Positions 51,856 to 60,157 of a DNA stretch of 64,000 nucleotides are shown here, piece after piece (within the stretch, counting starts at the first letter, position 1; each line of letters opens with the position of its first letter). The notes below the pieces were generated by a model that was given only the letters and a program-made list of their open reading frames with translations, was not told the origin of the DNA and searched no databases. The position numbers were made by a program, and so were the translations under genes. This DNA comes from Kribbella antibiotica (GTDB lineage: Bacteria > Actinomycetota > Actinomycetes > Propionibacteriales > Kribbellaceae). The stretch spans positions 56,321 to 120,320 of the forward strand of contig NZ_SMKX01000008.1 in assembly GCF_004349055.1 (NCBI RefSeq). Reading direction: 5' to 3'.

Positions 51856-52025
51856 GGGGTTGTGCGCTGGGCGTGATCGGAGGATGGTGAAACCAGAGCA
51901 GTGACTTGGGGGCCGACTGCTCGGCGGGGAAGGCGGAACGAGCCGTCTTCGGCCGTGGGGTGTACTGGGGGTGTCTGCTCGACGGTTCGACCTGCTTCAA
52001 GTGCCCCTGCGTTAGGGGGAAGGAC

Positions 52026-54149
52026 ATGCCGAGGAAGGCCAACGGGAGAGCGTCGGCGAACGGCACGCCGGACACGGGGATGAGCAGCGCGACCGGGGGC
52101 GCTGCGGACATGAACGCGGCGCCGGGTGGTGGCGCGATGAATACGGCGGCGGGTGGGACCGGCGCAATGGACACCGGGACCGGCCGCACGGAATACCCGG
52201 TACGACGCCAGTGCGGCGTAATGGATGTGCACCGGCGGCTGCTGTCCGCCTCACCGGAGTACGCCGCCGCTCGGTCGGCATTGGAGAACGCGACAACGCA
52301 GTACGTGGCCCGCCAGCAACGGTTCAGCGGTGTCGTGCGAATCCCGTGCGTGGTGCACGTGGTGTGGAAGACGGCCGCGCAGAACGTCTCGCAGGCCCAG
52401 ATCGAGAGCCAGATCGACGTTCTGAACCAGGACTTCCGGGCGACGAACGGCGATGTCGGGATCGTGCCGGCGCCGTTCACCGGACTGGTCGCGGACTCGC
52501 GGATCGAGTTCTTCCTGGCGACCGAGGATCCGGCCGGCAACCCGACCACCGGGGTCACCCGGACCCAGACGACGAGCGCGTCGTTCGGGACCGACGATCG
52601 GATCAAATCGTCCGCGACCGGCGGGGTCGACCCGTGGCCGACTGATCGCTACCTGAACATCTGGGTCGGCCAGCTCGGCGGTGGCCTGCTCGGGTACGCA
52701 CAGTTCCCGGGCGGACCGGCCAACACCGACGGAGTGGTCATCCTGCATTCCGGCTTCGGCACGAACGGTACGGCGGCCGCGCCGTTCAACCTCGGCCGGA
52801 CGACGACGCACGAGGTCGGCCACTACCTCAACCTGTTCCACATCTGGGGCGACGACGGCACGGGCTGCAGCGGCACCGACGAATGCGCCGACACCCCGAA
52901 CGCCGGTGGGCCGAACTTCGGCGTACCGACGTTCCCGAAGTTGTCGTGCAGCAACGGGCCGAACGGCGATCTGTTCGTCAACTACATGGACTACACCGAC
53001 GACCGCGGCATGGTCATGTTCACCCACGACCAGGCGGCGCGGATGGAGGCCTGCCTCGACACAGTCCGTACGGCGTTGCCTGTCGCCGGTGCCAGCGGAT
53101 CCGGTACGCCGGAACCTGCGGGCTCGGTGGTGTCGTGGGGCTCGGGCCGGCTCGACACGTTCGTGCTCGGGACGGATTTGGCGACGTACCACAAATGGTG
53201 GGAGGGAGCCTGGGGCCCGTCGGTCACCGGCTACGAGTCGCTGGGCGGGACCTGTCTGAGCGCACCCGAGGTGGCTTCGTGGGTGCCAAACAGGCTGGAC
53301 GCATTCGTGCTTGGCACTGATCACGCGCTCTACCAACAGTCCTGGGACGGTACGGCGTGGTCCGGCTGGGCGTCTCTTGGCGGCGTCTGCATGAGCCCGC
53401 CGCGGGTGGCGACGTGGGGGCCGAACCGGCTTGATGCGTTCGTACTGGGGACTGATCGAGCGCTGTATCAGCAGTCCTGGAACGGCACGGCATGGTCCGG
53501 CTGGGGATCGCTCGGCGGGACCTGCATGAGTCCGCCGGAGGTCGTTGCCTGGGGCCCTGATCGGCTGGATGTGTTCGTCCTCGGGACGGACCACGCGGTC
53601 TACCAACAGTCCTGGAACGGTACGGCGTGGTCGGGCTGGGTGTCACTCGGCGGCATCTGCGCTTCGCCGCCAAGAGCGGTTGCCTGGGGCCCCGATCGAC
53701 TCGACCTGTTCGTGATCGGGACGGACTCCGCCTTGTATCACAAGTGGTTCGACGGTACGGCGTGGTCGGATTGGGAATCGCTCGGCGGTGTCTGCACCAC
53801 GGCGCCGACCGTGGTCTCGTGGGACGCGAACCGGCTGGATGTCTTTGTGCTCGGCACCGACTCAGCGCTGTATCACCAGTGGTGGGACGGGAACGCCTGG
53901 TCGGGCTGGGAGTACCAAGGCGGGGTCTGCACCGACGAGCCACGCGTTGTCTCGTGGGGGCCGAACCGGCTGGACGTCTTCGTCACCGGAACCGACAAGC
54001 AGCTCTACCACAAGTGGTGGGACGGAACCGCTTGGGGACCGTCCATCGACGGCTACGAAGCACTCGGCGGGACCATCTCGGACTTCAAACTCACCATCCC
54101 CACCGACATCCCCACTGAGCCGTCCCTCGGAGAGGTGGTGCTGAGCTGA
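52026..54149 (+). CDS. M43-type metalloprotease with seven-blade PLL-like propeller
   Basis: A 707-residue zinc protease. The pappalysin/cytophagalysin-type (M43) catalytic domain spans about residues 60-355: [35 protein letters not shown], the extended zinc motif [15 protein letters not shown] (262-276), [13 protein letters not shown], and Met-turn YMDYTDD. From about 367 seven repeats of about 46 residues follow ([34 protein letters not shown]), the DUF346/PLL lectin repeat that folds into a seven-blade sugar-binding propeller. No signal peptide is seen: the first 55 residues are a Gly/Ala/Met-rich linker. ATG 52026 has AGGGGGAAGG upstream; the longer frame from 51906 gives no signal sequence either. 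It heads a gapless group with the genes at 54146 and 54422. Confidence 0.9.
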   Translation: MPRKANGRASANGTPDTGMSSATGGAADMNAAPGGGAMNTAAGGTGAMDTGTGRTEYPVRRQCGVMDVHRRLLSASPEYAAARSALENATTQYVARQQRFSGVVRIPCVVHVVWKTAAQNVSQAQIESQIDVLNQDFRATNGDVGIVPAPFTGLVADSRIEFFLATEDPAGNPTTGVTRTQTTSASFGTDDRIKSSATGGVDPWPTDRYLNIWVGQLGGGLLGYAQFPGGPANTDGVVILHSGFGTNGTAAAPFNLGRTTTHEVGHYLNLFHIWGDDGTGCSGTDECADTPNAGGPNFGVPTFPKLSCSNGPNGDLFVNYMDYTDDRGMVMFTHDQAARMEACLDTVRTALPVAGASGSGTPEPAGSVVSWGSGRLDTFVLGTDLATYHKWWEGAWGPSVTGYESLGGTCLSAPEVASWVPNRLDAFVLGTDHALYQQSWDGTAWSGWASLGGVCMSPPRVATWGPNRLDAFVLGTDRALYQQSWNGTAWSGWGSLGGTCMSPPEVVAWGPDRLDVFVLGTDHAVYQQSWNGTAWSGWVSLGGICASPPRAVAWGPDRLDLFVIGTDSALYHKWFDGTAWSDWESLGGVCTTAPTVVSWDANRLDVFVLGTDSALYHQWWDGNAWSGWEYQGGVCTDEPRVVSWGPNRLDVFVTGTDKQLYHKWWDGTAWGPSIDGYEALGGTISDFKLTIPTDIPTEPSLGEVVLS

Positions 54150-54421
54150 CCACCCACCTGCCGGGGCGGTGGACGCATTCCTTCGAAGAGGACCACGACG
54201 GAGTGACTGTCTACCGCCGCGACGACTACGCCTTCCCGCCGGCCCGCGGCCGGCGGGGGGTGCAGTTCCGCCCTGACGGCACCCTGGTCGAGTACGCCCT
54301 CGGCCGGGGTGACGCCCCGGAAGCTCGCCCCGCCGGCCGCTGGACCTCCGACGGCGGCCTCACGGACGGCAGGATCGTCAGCGCCACGCCCGACCGCCTG
54401 GAAATCCGCTGGGAGGACTGA
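54146..54421 (+). CDS. Small protein between two peptidase genes, possible CTG start
   Basis: The open frame reads [20 protein letters not shown], then [34 protein letters not shown], and ends [26 protein letters not shown]. The protein-like pattern begins right at the protease stop, before the first ATG/GTG (GTG 54203). The only codon at the right place is CTG 54146, overlapping the protease TGA. A CTG start, re-initiation at the stop, or start at GTG 54203 (72 residues) are the options. It is about 91 residues, beta-rich, and does not match a family I can name. The next ATG follows its stop without a gap. Confidence 0.65.
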   Translation: MTTHLPGRWTHSFEEDHDGVTVYRRDDYAFPPARGRRGVQFRPDGTLVEYALGRGDAPEARPAGRWTSDGGLTDGRIVSATPDRLEIRWED

Positions 54422-55651
54422 ATGCCCACCATCCGCTACCGCGTCGTATCCACAGCCGACCTGGACACAGTCTCCAAGAGAACAAGTGACTCGAAGGTGG
54501 CTCGATTCGGTGAGCAGGCTGTTGTTTGGGGGGATGCTGGGGCTGGGCGGCGCGCACCCGGGTTGTTGTTGGTCACTCAGGTGGGGCGAAGTTTCCAGGA
54601 CGCGTTTCCCGAGGTGAAGCCGCTGCTCGACCGGGGGCGGCACCTGGTGATTTCGGCGGCGGATCGACCGAAGCGGCGGTCGAATCATTGCTGGCGGATC
54701 GAAACTCTGCGCGCCGGGACGGTGGTCGACCAGCCGGAGGTTGCGACTGCGCGGGTTGATCCGGTGGCGGCTGCGCTGGTCGGGCAGCTGGATCTGGCGT
54801 CGTACCAGGCGGAGGTGACGTGGTTGGCGAGTTTGCCGACGCGGCATTCGCACAGTGCGTCGTTCGTCACCGCGGTCGAGCATGCGGAGCAGCAGATGGT
54901 TGCCCTGGGCTACCAAACGAAGCGGCAGTCGATCACCGTTGGAACGAAACCATCGCAGAACCTCATCGGGGAGCGCGCAGGCACTACCAACAGCGTCGTA
55001 CTGATCACCGCACATCTTGACTCCATCAACCTGACGGGTGGAGCCAATGCGCCAGCTCCAGGGGCGGACGACAACGCGAGTGGAGCCGCAGGGGTCCTTG
55101 AGCTCGGTCGCGTGCTCGCGAGCACCAGTTGGCGGCACGGCATCCGGCTGATTCTGTTCGGTGGTGAGGAAGAAGGGCTCTACGGCAGCAAGCAGTACGT
55201 CGCCGCGCTCCCGCCTGCCGAGCGAGCGCGGATCCGCGCCGTCCTCAACCTGGACATGATCGCGAGCAAGAACGGCCCCACGCCCACCGTCCTCCTAGAA
55301 GGCGCGCCCGTCTCCCAATCGCTCATCACCGACCTCGCCACCGCGGCCGCGACCTACACCGGCCTCACCGTGGAGACCTCCCTCAGCCCGTTCGCCAGCG
55401 ACCACGTCCCGTTCATCACCGCCGGCATCCCCGCCGTCCTCACCATCGAGGGCAGCGACAGCGCCAACACCCACATCCACTCCGCCAACGACACCCTCAA
55501 CTTCCTCAACTGGCCGTTCGCCGCCGAGATCCTCCGAATGAACACCGCTGCCCTGGCCACCTGGCTGGAACCACTACCCACTCGGCCCCGGCCAGCCGGC
55601 TCGATCGTCTCCTGGGGCCCGAACCGCATCGACGTCTTCGCCGTAGGGTGA
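54422..55651 (+). CDS. M28 family aminopeptidase with truncated propeller tail
   Basis: A 409-residue zinc aminopeptidase. After an N-terminal about 110 residues resembling a prodomain, the M28 ligands appear in order: ITAHLDSINL (His), GADDNASGAAGVLELGR (Asp), FGGEEEGLYGSKQY (Glu-Glu), LNLDMIAS (Asp) and NTHIHSANDTLNFL (His). The end is GSIVSWGPNRIDVFAVG then TGA. This is the start of the same PLL-type blade found seven times in the neighbouring protease ([13 protein letters not shown]), so a C-terminal propeller appears to have been lost after about 17 residues. No signal peptide is seen. ATG 54422 directly follows the previous stop. The peptidase domain itself looks complete. Confidence 0.9.
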   Translation: MPTIRYRVVSTADLDTVSKRTSDSKVARFGEQAVVWGDAGAGRRAPGLLLVTQVGRSFQDAFPEVKPLLDRGRHLVISAADRPKRRSNHCWRIETLRAGTVVDQPEVATARVDPVAAALVGQLDLASYQAEVTWLASLPTRHSHSASFVTAVEHAEQQMVALGYQTKRQSITVGTKPSQNLIGERAGTTNSVVLITAHLDSINLTGGANAPAPGADDNASGAAGVLELGRVLASTSWRHGIRLILFGGEEEGLYGSKQYVAALPPAERARIRAVLNLDMIASKNGPTPTVLLEGAPVSQSLITDLATAAATYTGLTVETSLSPFASDHVPFITAGIPAVLTIEGSDSANTHIHSANDTLNFLNWPFAAEILRMNTAALATWLEPLPTRPRPAGSIVSWGPNRIDVFAVG

Positions 55652-55655
55652 GGGG

Positions 55656-56996
55656 GTGTGGAGTCGATGCCTGAATGCCCGTGACGTCGGTGGTTTCCCA
55701 ACCCGGTACGGCGTACCAACCGCCACCGGAAGGTTGTTCCGCACTGATACCCCCGAGCTGCTGGATGCGGACGGCCAGGCGGAGTTCGTGGCCGTCGACC
55801 CTGGCCTGATCCTCGATCTCCGGTCCGACTGGGAGCTCAAGCAACCACATCCGTTCGCGGACCATCCGTCGTACCAGCGGATCCCGTGGATCGACCCCGC
55901 AGCCGAGGCGCTGCGCGACGCGGCCGCCGAGCCCAACCTGGTGGACGTCTACCGCAACAGCCTGAGCCGGAACGCGGCCAACATCAGCCGCATCTTCCAG
56001 GCGATCGCCGACACTCCCCCGGACCGCCCGGTGATCGTCCACTGCCGAGCCGGCAAGGACCGCACCGGCCTGACGATCGCGCTGCTGCTCGAACTGGTCG
56101 GCGTACCGCGTGACGTGATCGCCGCTGACTATGCGATCAGCGAGGTCAACCTCGGACTGCAAGACGGCCCGGAAATTTCGCGCACCCGACCGGAGACCAT
56201 CCTCGGCTCACTCGAGCACGTGGAGAGCCAACTCGGTGGTGTCCGCACCTACCTGGCTGGACTCGGCTTGACCGATGAGCAGGTCCATCGGCTGGCCAGT
56301 CGGTTGCTGCCGGGCGACGTACAGGCTGTGGTGTTCGACTTCGACGGGCTCCTGATGGACACCGAGACGACGATGGTCGAGAGCTGGCAGGCCGAATGGC
56401 GGTTCCATGGGCTCCAGCTGGATATGACCGAGTTCTGGCCGGGTCACGGAGGTGACGTGACCGAGGACCGGTACGCCGTACTGGCGGCCGCCGTCGGCGT
56501 GGAGTTCGACCGCGCGGCAAGCCACACGCGGCGGATGGCGCATCGGGAGCGGATGCATGCGGCGCTCGACTTCCGGCCGGGGATTCGCGACTGGATCCTG
56601 GCAGCCCGTGAGTTGGGGCTGCGGACGGCGATCGCGAGCAGCTCGCCCAACGACTGGGTTCGCGGCCATCTGAAGCGAGTCGGCGCGTTGGACCTGTTCG
56701 ACGTGATCGTCACCGGCGACGAGGTCAGCACCCACAAGCCTGACCCGGCGATCTACGAACTGGCGCTGCGACGGCTCAAGCTGGCCGGTGCGCAGGCGAT
56801 CGCAGTCGAGGACACCCCGCACGGCGTGGCCGCCGCGCAGGCAGCCGGGATGTTCGCGGTGGCGATCCCGAATCCGTATGTGGAACCCGCGACGCTGAAG
56901 GCCGCTGACCTGGATCTGGGCAGCGCAGCCGACCTACCGCTCCACGAATTGGTTTTATCAGCGGCGTCAAAAGGGTCGACCTCAGTAACCAAGTGA
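55656..56996 (+). CDS. Fused tyrosine phosphatase and HAD hydrolase
   Basis: A 446-residue two-enzyme protein. Residues 1-210: a Tyr/Ser phosphatase of the PF13350 type, with NARDVGGFPTRYGVPTATGRLFRTDTP, LILDLRSDWE and the catalytic HCRAGKDRTG (Cx5R, Cys near 130). Residues about 222-435: a HAD hydrolase of the beta-phosphoglucomutase group with VVFDFDGLLMDTET (motif I), IASSSPND (motif II), STHKPDPAIYELAL (motif III) and VEDTPHGVAAAQAAGM (motif IV). The frame is continuous at the join. In other genomes these are separate genes as far as I know. GTG 55656 has GTGAGGGG before it and follows the aminopeptidase stop by 4 bases, so it may be co-transcribed. Confidence 0.9.
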   Translation: MWSRCLNARDVGGFPTRYGVPTATGRLFRTDTPELLDADGQAEFVAVDPGLILDLRSDWELKQPHPFADHPSYQRIPWIDPAAEALRDAAAEPNLVDVYRNSLSRNAANISRIFQAIADTPPDRPVIVHCRAGKDRTGLTIALLLELVGVPRDVIAADYAISEVNLGLQDGPEISRTRPETILGSLEHVESQLGGVRTYLAGLGLTDEQVHRLASRLLPGDVQAVVFDFDGLLMDTETTMVESWQAEWRFHGLQLDMTEFWPGHGGDVTEDRYAVLAAAVGVEFDRAASHTRRMAHRERMHAALDFRPGIRDWILAARELGLRTAIASSSPNDWVRGHLKRVGALDLFDVIVTGDEVSTHKPDPAIYELALRRLKLAGAQAIAVEDTPHGVAAAQAAGMFAVAIPNPYVEPATLKAADLDLGSAADLPLHELVLSAASKGSTSVTK

Positions 56997-57042
56997 CTTA
57001 ACCTGCTAGCTCTTCCGTTAATTGCTAACCGAAGGGACTGGG

Positions 57043-57414
57043 ATGAAGAAGCTTCTGGGAACGGTCGTCGCAGTGGCGGCCGGTGTGGTCGGTTTCGCGG
57101 CGCCGGCACAGGCGAGCACGACCGGCGCACAGGCGTGCGACCTGCACATCGCGAAGGGCGTCTACTCCAGCGCCTCGATGCTGTACGTCGCGGTGTCGCT
57201 CGACGGCTGTTCGACGAGCGTCACCGAGGTGTTGGTGGAGCTGCAGCGTGCTGACAGCGCGAGTGGTCCGTTTACCAAGTTTGACGAGGCCTATGCGTAC
57301 TCCGGTGGCGCGGCCTGGTTCGGGCCGGGCACGGACTGCGGCTATTGGAAGGGTGTCGCGCGCTGGCAGGGCCAGGTCGAGACGACACCGGATGTGAACT
57401 TCGGCTGTAGCTGA
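57043..57414 (+). CDS. Small secreted protein with four cysteines
   Basis: A 123-residue exported protein: signal peptide MKKLLGTVVAVAAGVVGFAAPAQA (cut after AQA, about residue 24), mature part of about 99 residues. It has four Cys (QACD, DGCST, GTDCGY, FGCS), probably two disulfides, and a beta-rich pattern (SMLYVAVSLDGC; VTEVLVELQRADSASGPFTKF). No family recognised. ATG 57043 has GAAGGGA upstream. A hairpin terminator follows directly, so it is a single-gene transcript between the phosphatase fusion and the Hsp70 operon. Confidence 0.78.
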   Translation: MKKLLGTVVAVAAGVVGFAAPAQASTTGAQACDLHIAKGVYSSASMLYVAVSLDGCSTSVTEVLVELQRADSASGPFTKFDEAYAYSGGAAWFGPGTDCGYWKGVARWQGQVETTPDVNFGCS

Positions 57415-57420
57415 GGGCTC

Positions 57421-57444
57421 GGGGCCTGTTGTCCCGCAGGCCCC
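57421..57444 (+). terminator. Terminator-like hairpin after the small secreted protein
   Basis: Arms GGGGCCTG and CAGGCCCC with an 8-base loop, 6 bases after the stop at 57414. It isolates the small gene from the Hsp70 operon starting at 57502. Confidence 0.7.
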
Positions 57445-57501
57445 GTGTCAGCTTGAGGTCACCGAGCACCACGCATGGTGATCTGACGCGACGCTTTCGG
57501 T

Positions 57502-58644
57502 GTGACCGATGCCGTCGTGACCGCGTTGCGAGAGATCGCCAACCGCGATCTCTATCAACGTAACGCCTTCCACGTCACTAATCTGAACACCAGCGTGGAC
57601 CGCCGTACGACGCGGCGCCGCCAGCAGCACGTGGTCGCCGTACTGGAGGCCGGTGCGGATCTGCAGACGACCGGATCGACCGACCCGGACGAACTGCGGC
57701 TCGCATTCGACCGCCTGCTCGGTGATCCACGCAGGCGGCTCGTTGACGAGGTCTTCGGCGAGTGGGGCCGGCCGAACGGCGACTGCGGGTGTGACACCCC
57801 GGTGCACCAAGCGCATGACGAGGCGGTCTACGCCCACGCCACTGCGATCGAGCTGCTGATCTCACCACCACCTGCTGCCGCACAAGCCATGTGGCAGCGC
57901 GCGGGCGAACGCTGGAACACAGCACTGGAGGACCCGCAGTTCTGGCAGCACCTGCGCAACCGGGTTCTGTCGCTCGACGACTGGCAGCTGGCTGCGAGTG
58001 CGGTCGACCAGATCCGCAGTGAGCTCACAGCGACGCTGGCTGGTCCCCTGCTCGACCTGGCCACCACAGGTGACTACCCGGCCCGGGTGGCCAAGGTGTT
58101 CGAGGCCTGGCCCGTCGGCGGCTCCGCTCGGCAGCGCTGGCTGCTCGACGCGATGCGGCCGCAGTACGCGCGGGCCGAGGACGCCACCGTCTCGCTGCGG
58201 CGCAAGCTGCAGCAGGGGCATCAGCATGTCGATCCGGTCGTCACCGAGCTGGAGCAAAGTGTGCTGCCGGTCTACCGCCGGCTCCAGGTCCTGCTTCCCT
58301 CAGAGCAGCACCAGCGGACGCTGACACTGCGCGACGACATCGCGCTCGTCTACCACAACGGTGCGGTCGGAATCGCCAACGAGGGCTCGGTTTCCGACCG
58401 ACGCATCATGCACCTGTTCGACCAGGCCGAGGGGTATGCCGGGACCGCGGAGACGCGCGCCAAGATCGCCGAGAACCGCAAAGCAGCCAAGAAGCTCGCG
58501 ACCCAGGGCAACTTCCACGCACAGAACTCCTCCCGCCCGCGGAACGCCCCACCGCAGTGGGACGCGGAAGGGTGCGGCTGCGCGATCGGCATCCTGCTAC
58601 TCGTTGCGTTCGGGATCTTCCTCCTGATCAAGGGCCTCTCGTGA
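57502..58644 (+). CDS. Tail-anchored protein, first gene of the Hsp70-kinase operon
   Basis: A 380-residue protein with one C-terminal membrane segment (about 356-377, CAIGILLLVAFGIFLLIKG), so the body faces the cytosol. The N-terminal about 85 residues (LYQRNAFHVTNLNTSVDRRTTRRRQQHVVAVLEAG, then DPDELRLAFDRLLGDPRRRLVDEVFGEWG) look like a compact helical domain comparable in layout to a J-domain, but there is no HPD motif. The middle is helical (SLDDWQLAASAVDQIRSELTATLAGPLLDLA). A CGCD...H cluster near 95-104 could bind metal. I know no named family. GTG 57502; the stop overlaps the kinase start (GTGA). Confidence 0.75.
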   Translation: MTDAVVTALREIANRDLYQRNAFHVTNLNTSVDRRTTRRRQQHVVAVLEAGADLQTTGSTDPDELRLAFDRLLGDPRRRLVDEVFGEWGRPNGDCGCDTPVHQAHDEAVYAHATAIELLISPPPAAAQAMWQRAGERWNTALEDPQFWQHLRNRVLSLDDWQLAASAVDQIRSELTATLAGPLLDLATTGDYPARVAKVFEAWPVGGSARQRWLLDAMRPQYARAEDATVSLRRKLQQGHQHVDPVVTELEQSVLPVYRRLQVLLPSEQHQRTLTLRDDIALVYHNGAVGIANEGSVSDRRIMHLFDQAEGYAGTAETRAKIAENRKAAKKLATQGNFHAQNSSRPRNAPPQWDAEGCGCAIGILLLVAFGIFLLIKGLS

Positions 58645-59666
58645 CGGCGTTGCTGGCGCCCGGGGATCGCGTCGGCGAGGCACTGGTCGTGGACCGGCAG
58701 CTCGGCGCCGGTGCGTTCGGTGAGGTCTACCGGGTGCGTCACGAGCACCTGGGGCTGCAGGCGATGAAGGTGTTCCGCGAGGTCACCTCTCTCGAAGGCA
58801 CCGACGAGCTGCTCGAAGAGGCGCGGCTGCTGTCGACACTCGGGCATCCCAACATCGTCCGCCTCTTCGACGCAGGCGTCGTATCGACCAGTGAGGGCCA
58901 GCGCGGCTACTTCACCATGGAGTACGTCTCCGGCGGCACACTGCAGCAGCTGGCTGACGGTTACCGCCCCGCGCTGCCGATCGAGCTCGCCGTACAGGTG
59001 ATCGAGCAGCTCGCTTCTGGGCTTGCTGCGGCTCACGAGCGGACGCCTCCGATCCTGCACCGCGATCTGACGCTGGCGAACATCATGTACGGGTACGACG
59101 CCGAGCGGCTGCGCATCCGCATCTCCGACTTCGGACTGGCGAAGAGTGCGAACCCCATCACCTTGCTGGCCAGCGCACAGGGCACCTACGTGTTCATGGC
59201 ACCCGAGGTGCTGCGGAACTTCGGCTACTCGACCGCATCGGACGTCTGGTCGATCGGAGTCATCGGCTACCTGCTGCTGACCGGCCTCCTCCCGTACGAC
59301 GACGGCTCGGATGTGACCAAGTGGTCGGCAGCTCGCTTCAAGCGGCGCCCGCACGCACCCAGCGCGTTCGATCCGCGGATCGACGATGCACTGGATCGCA
59401 TCCTGCTGCAGACACTCGCCCCGCTCCCCCGCGATCGCACCGAGTCCGCAGTGGTGCTGGCTGAGCAGCTCGCCGAGTGGCGTCGTACGACGAAGACACC
59501 TGCTCAGCGCGCTCAGGAGTTAGTCGAGGAGGCCACGGCACTGGCGGGAGCGGGCGAACTGGAACAGGCGGCGGAGTTGATGGAGCAGGCGTTCGTCCTG
59601 GCACCGGATCTGCGTCTGCAGCACTGGATGGACCTGGCACGGTGGCGAAGAGGAGTGATCTGGTGA
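58641..59666 (+). CDS. Soluble Ser/Thr protein kinase
   Basis: A 341-residue eukaryotic-like kinase (Hanks type). G-loop LGAGAFGEVYRV, invariant Lys in LQAMKVFRE, HPNIVRLFDAG, catalytic loop ILHRDLTLANIM with HRD and Asn, DFGLAK, GTYVFMAPEVL (APE) and DVWSIGVIGYLLLTGLLPY are all intact, so it should be active. The last about 55 residues after the kinase core (QRAQELVEEATALAGAGELEQAAELMEQAF) resemble one TPR unit. There is no membrane segment or PASTA domain, unlike PknB. GTG 58641 overlaps the previous stop, and its own stop overlaps the GrpE-like start (GTGA). Confidence 0.92.
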   Translation: MTALLAPGDRVGEALVVDRQLGAGAFGEVYRVRHEHLGLQAMKVFREVTSLEGTDELLEEARLLSTLGHPNIVRLFDAGVVSTSEGQRGYFTMEYVSGGTLQQLADGYRPALPIELAVQVIEQLASGLAAAHERTPPILHRDLTLANIMYGYDAERLRIRISDFGLAKSANPITLLASAQGTYVFMAPEVLRNFGYSTASDVWSIGVIGYLLLTGLLPYDDGSDVTKWSAARFKRRPHAPSAFDPRIDDALDRILLQTLAPLPRDRTESAVVLAEQLAEWRRTTKTPAQRAQELVEEATALAGAGELEQAAELMEQAFVLAPDLRLQHWMDLARWRRGVIW

Positions 59667-60157
59667 GGACCTGGTTCCGGCAATGGCGGCAACACCGCGA
59701 GATCCGGATCGCGGAGCCGTCGTTCAGCGAGGAGCAGTGCCGGGAGCTGGCCGAGCTGGCCGCTCTGCTCGACCGCATCCCTGTTGAGGCGCCAGGTCCA
59801 GAAGAGGACACCAAAGCTTTGGCCGAGGCAGCGACGAGCCTCTGGCGGGCGCAGCGAAAGCTGACCCAAGCCGGCCGGTCGGCCGAGAACCGGCAGACCG
59901 GCCGCTACCTGCGCACCTGCGCCGAGGCCCTGGCCGCGGCCGGGCTGGTGGTGCAGGAACACGACGGTACGGCGTTCAGCGCGGGCCGCGCCCTGGATGT
60001 CCTTGTCTACCAAGACGATCCAGGGGTTTCCGAAGAGACGATCGTCGAGACCGTGCGTCCCTCGGTCTACTACCACGACCAGCAGATCCAGCGCGGCGAA
60101 GTGATCGTCGCTCGGCCCACCACCGAGGACACGAAGGAGAGCGACGGAGATGCGTGA
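59663..60157 (+). CDS. GrpE-like nucleotide exchange factor
   Basis: A 164-residue protein. The first about 90 residues are helical (FRQWRQHREIRIAEPSFSEEQCRELAELAALLDRI; LAEAATSLWRAQRKL). The C-terminal about 70 residues resemble the GrpE beta-domain: AAAGLVVQEHDGTAFSAGRALDVLVYQDDPGVSEETIVETVRPSVYYHDQQIQRGEVIVARP, matching GrpE's G..fdp..H / GY...gkvlRpA.V.V layout. It is expected to speed ADP release from the Hsp70 encoded next. GTG 59663 overlaps the kinase stop; the 3' end overlaps the Hsp70 start by 8 bases. Confidence 0.8.
   Translation: MRTWFRQWRQHREIRIAEPSFSEEQCRELAELAALLDRIPVEAPGPEEDTKALAEAATSLWRAQRKLTQAGRSAENRQTGRYLRTCAEALAAAGLVVQEHDGTAFSAGRALDVLVYQDDPGVSEETIVETVRPSVYYHDQQIQRGEVIVARPTTEDTKESDGDA

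Noticed and set aside
57502..57800. Classical DnaJ domain in the first operon gene
   Set aside because: There is no HPD motif; only the general helical layout is similar, so I do not call it a J-protein.
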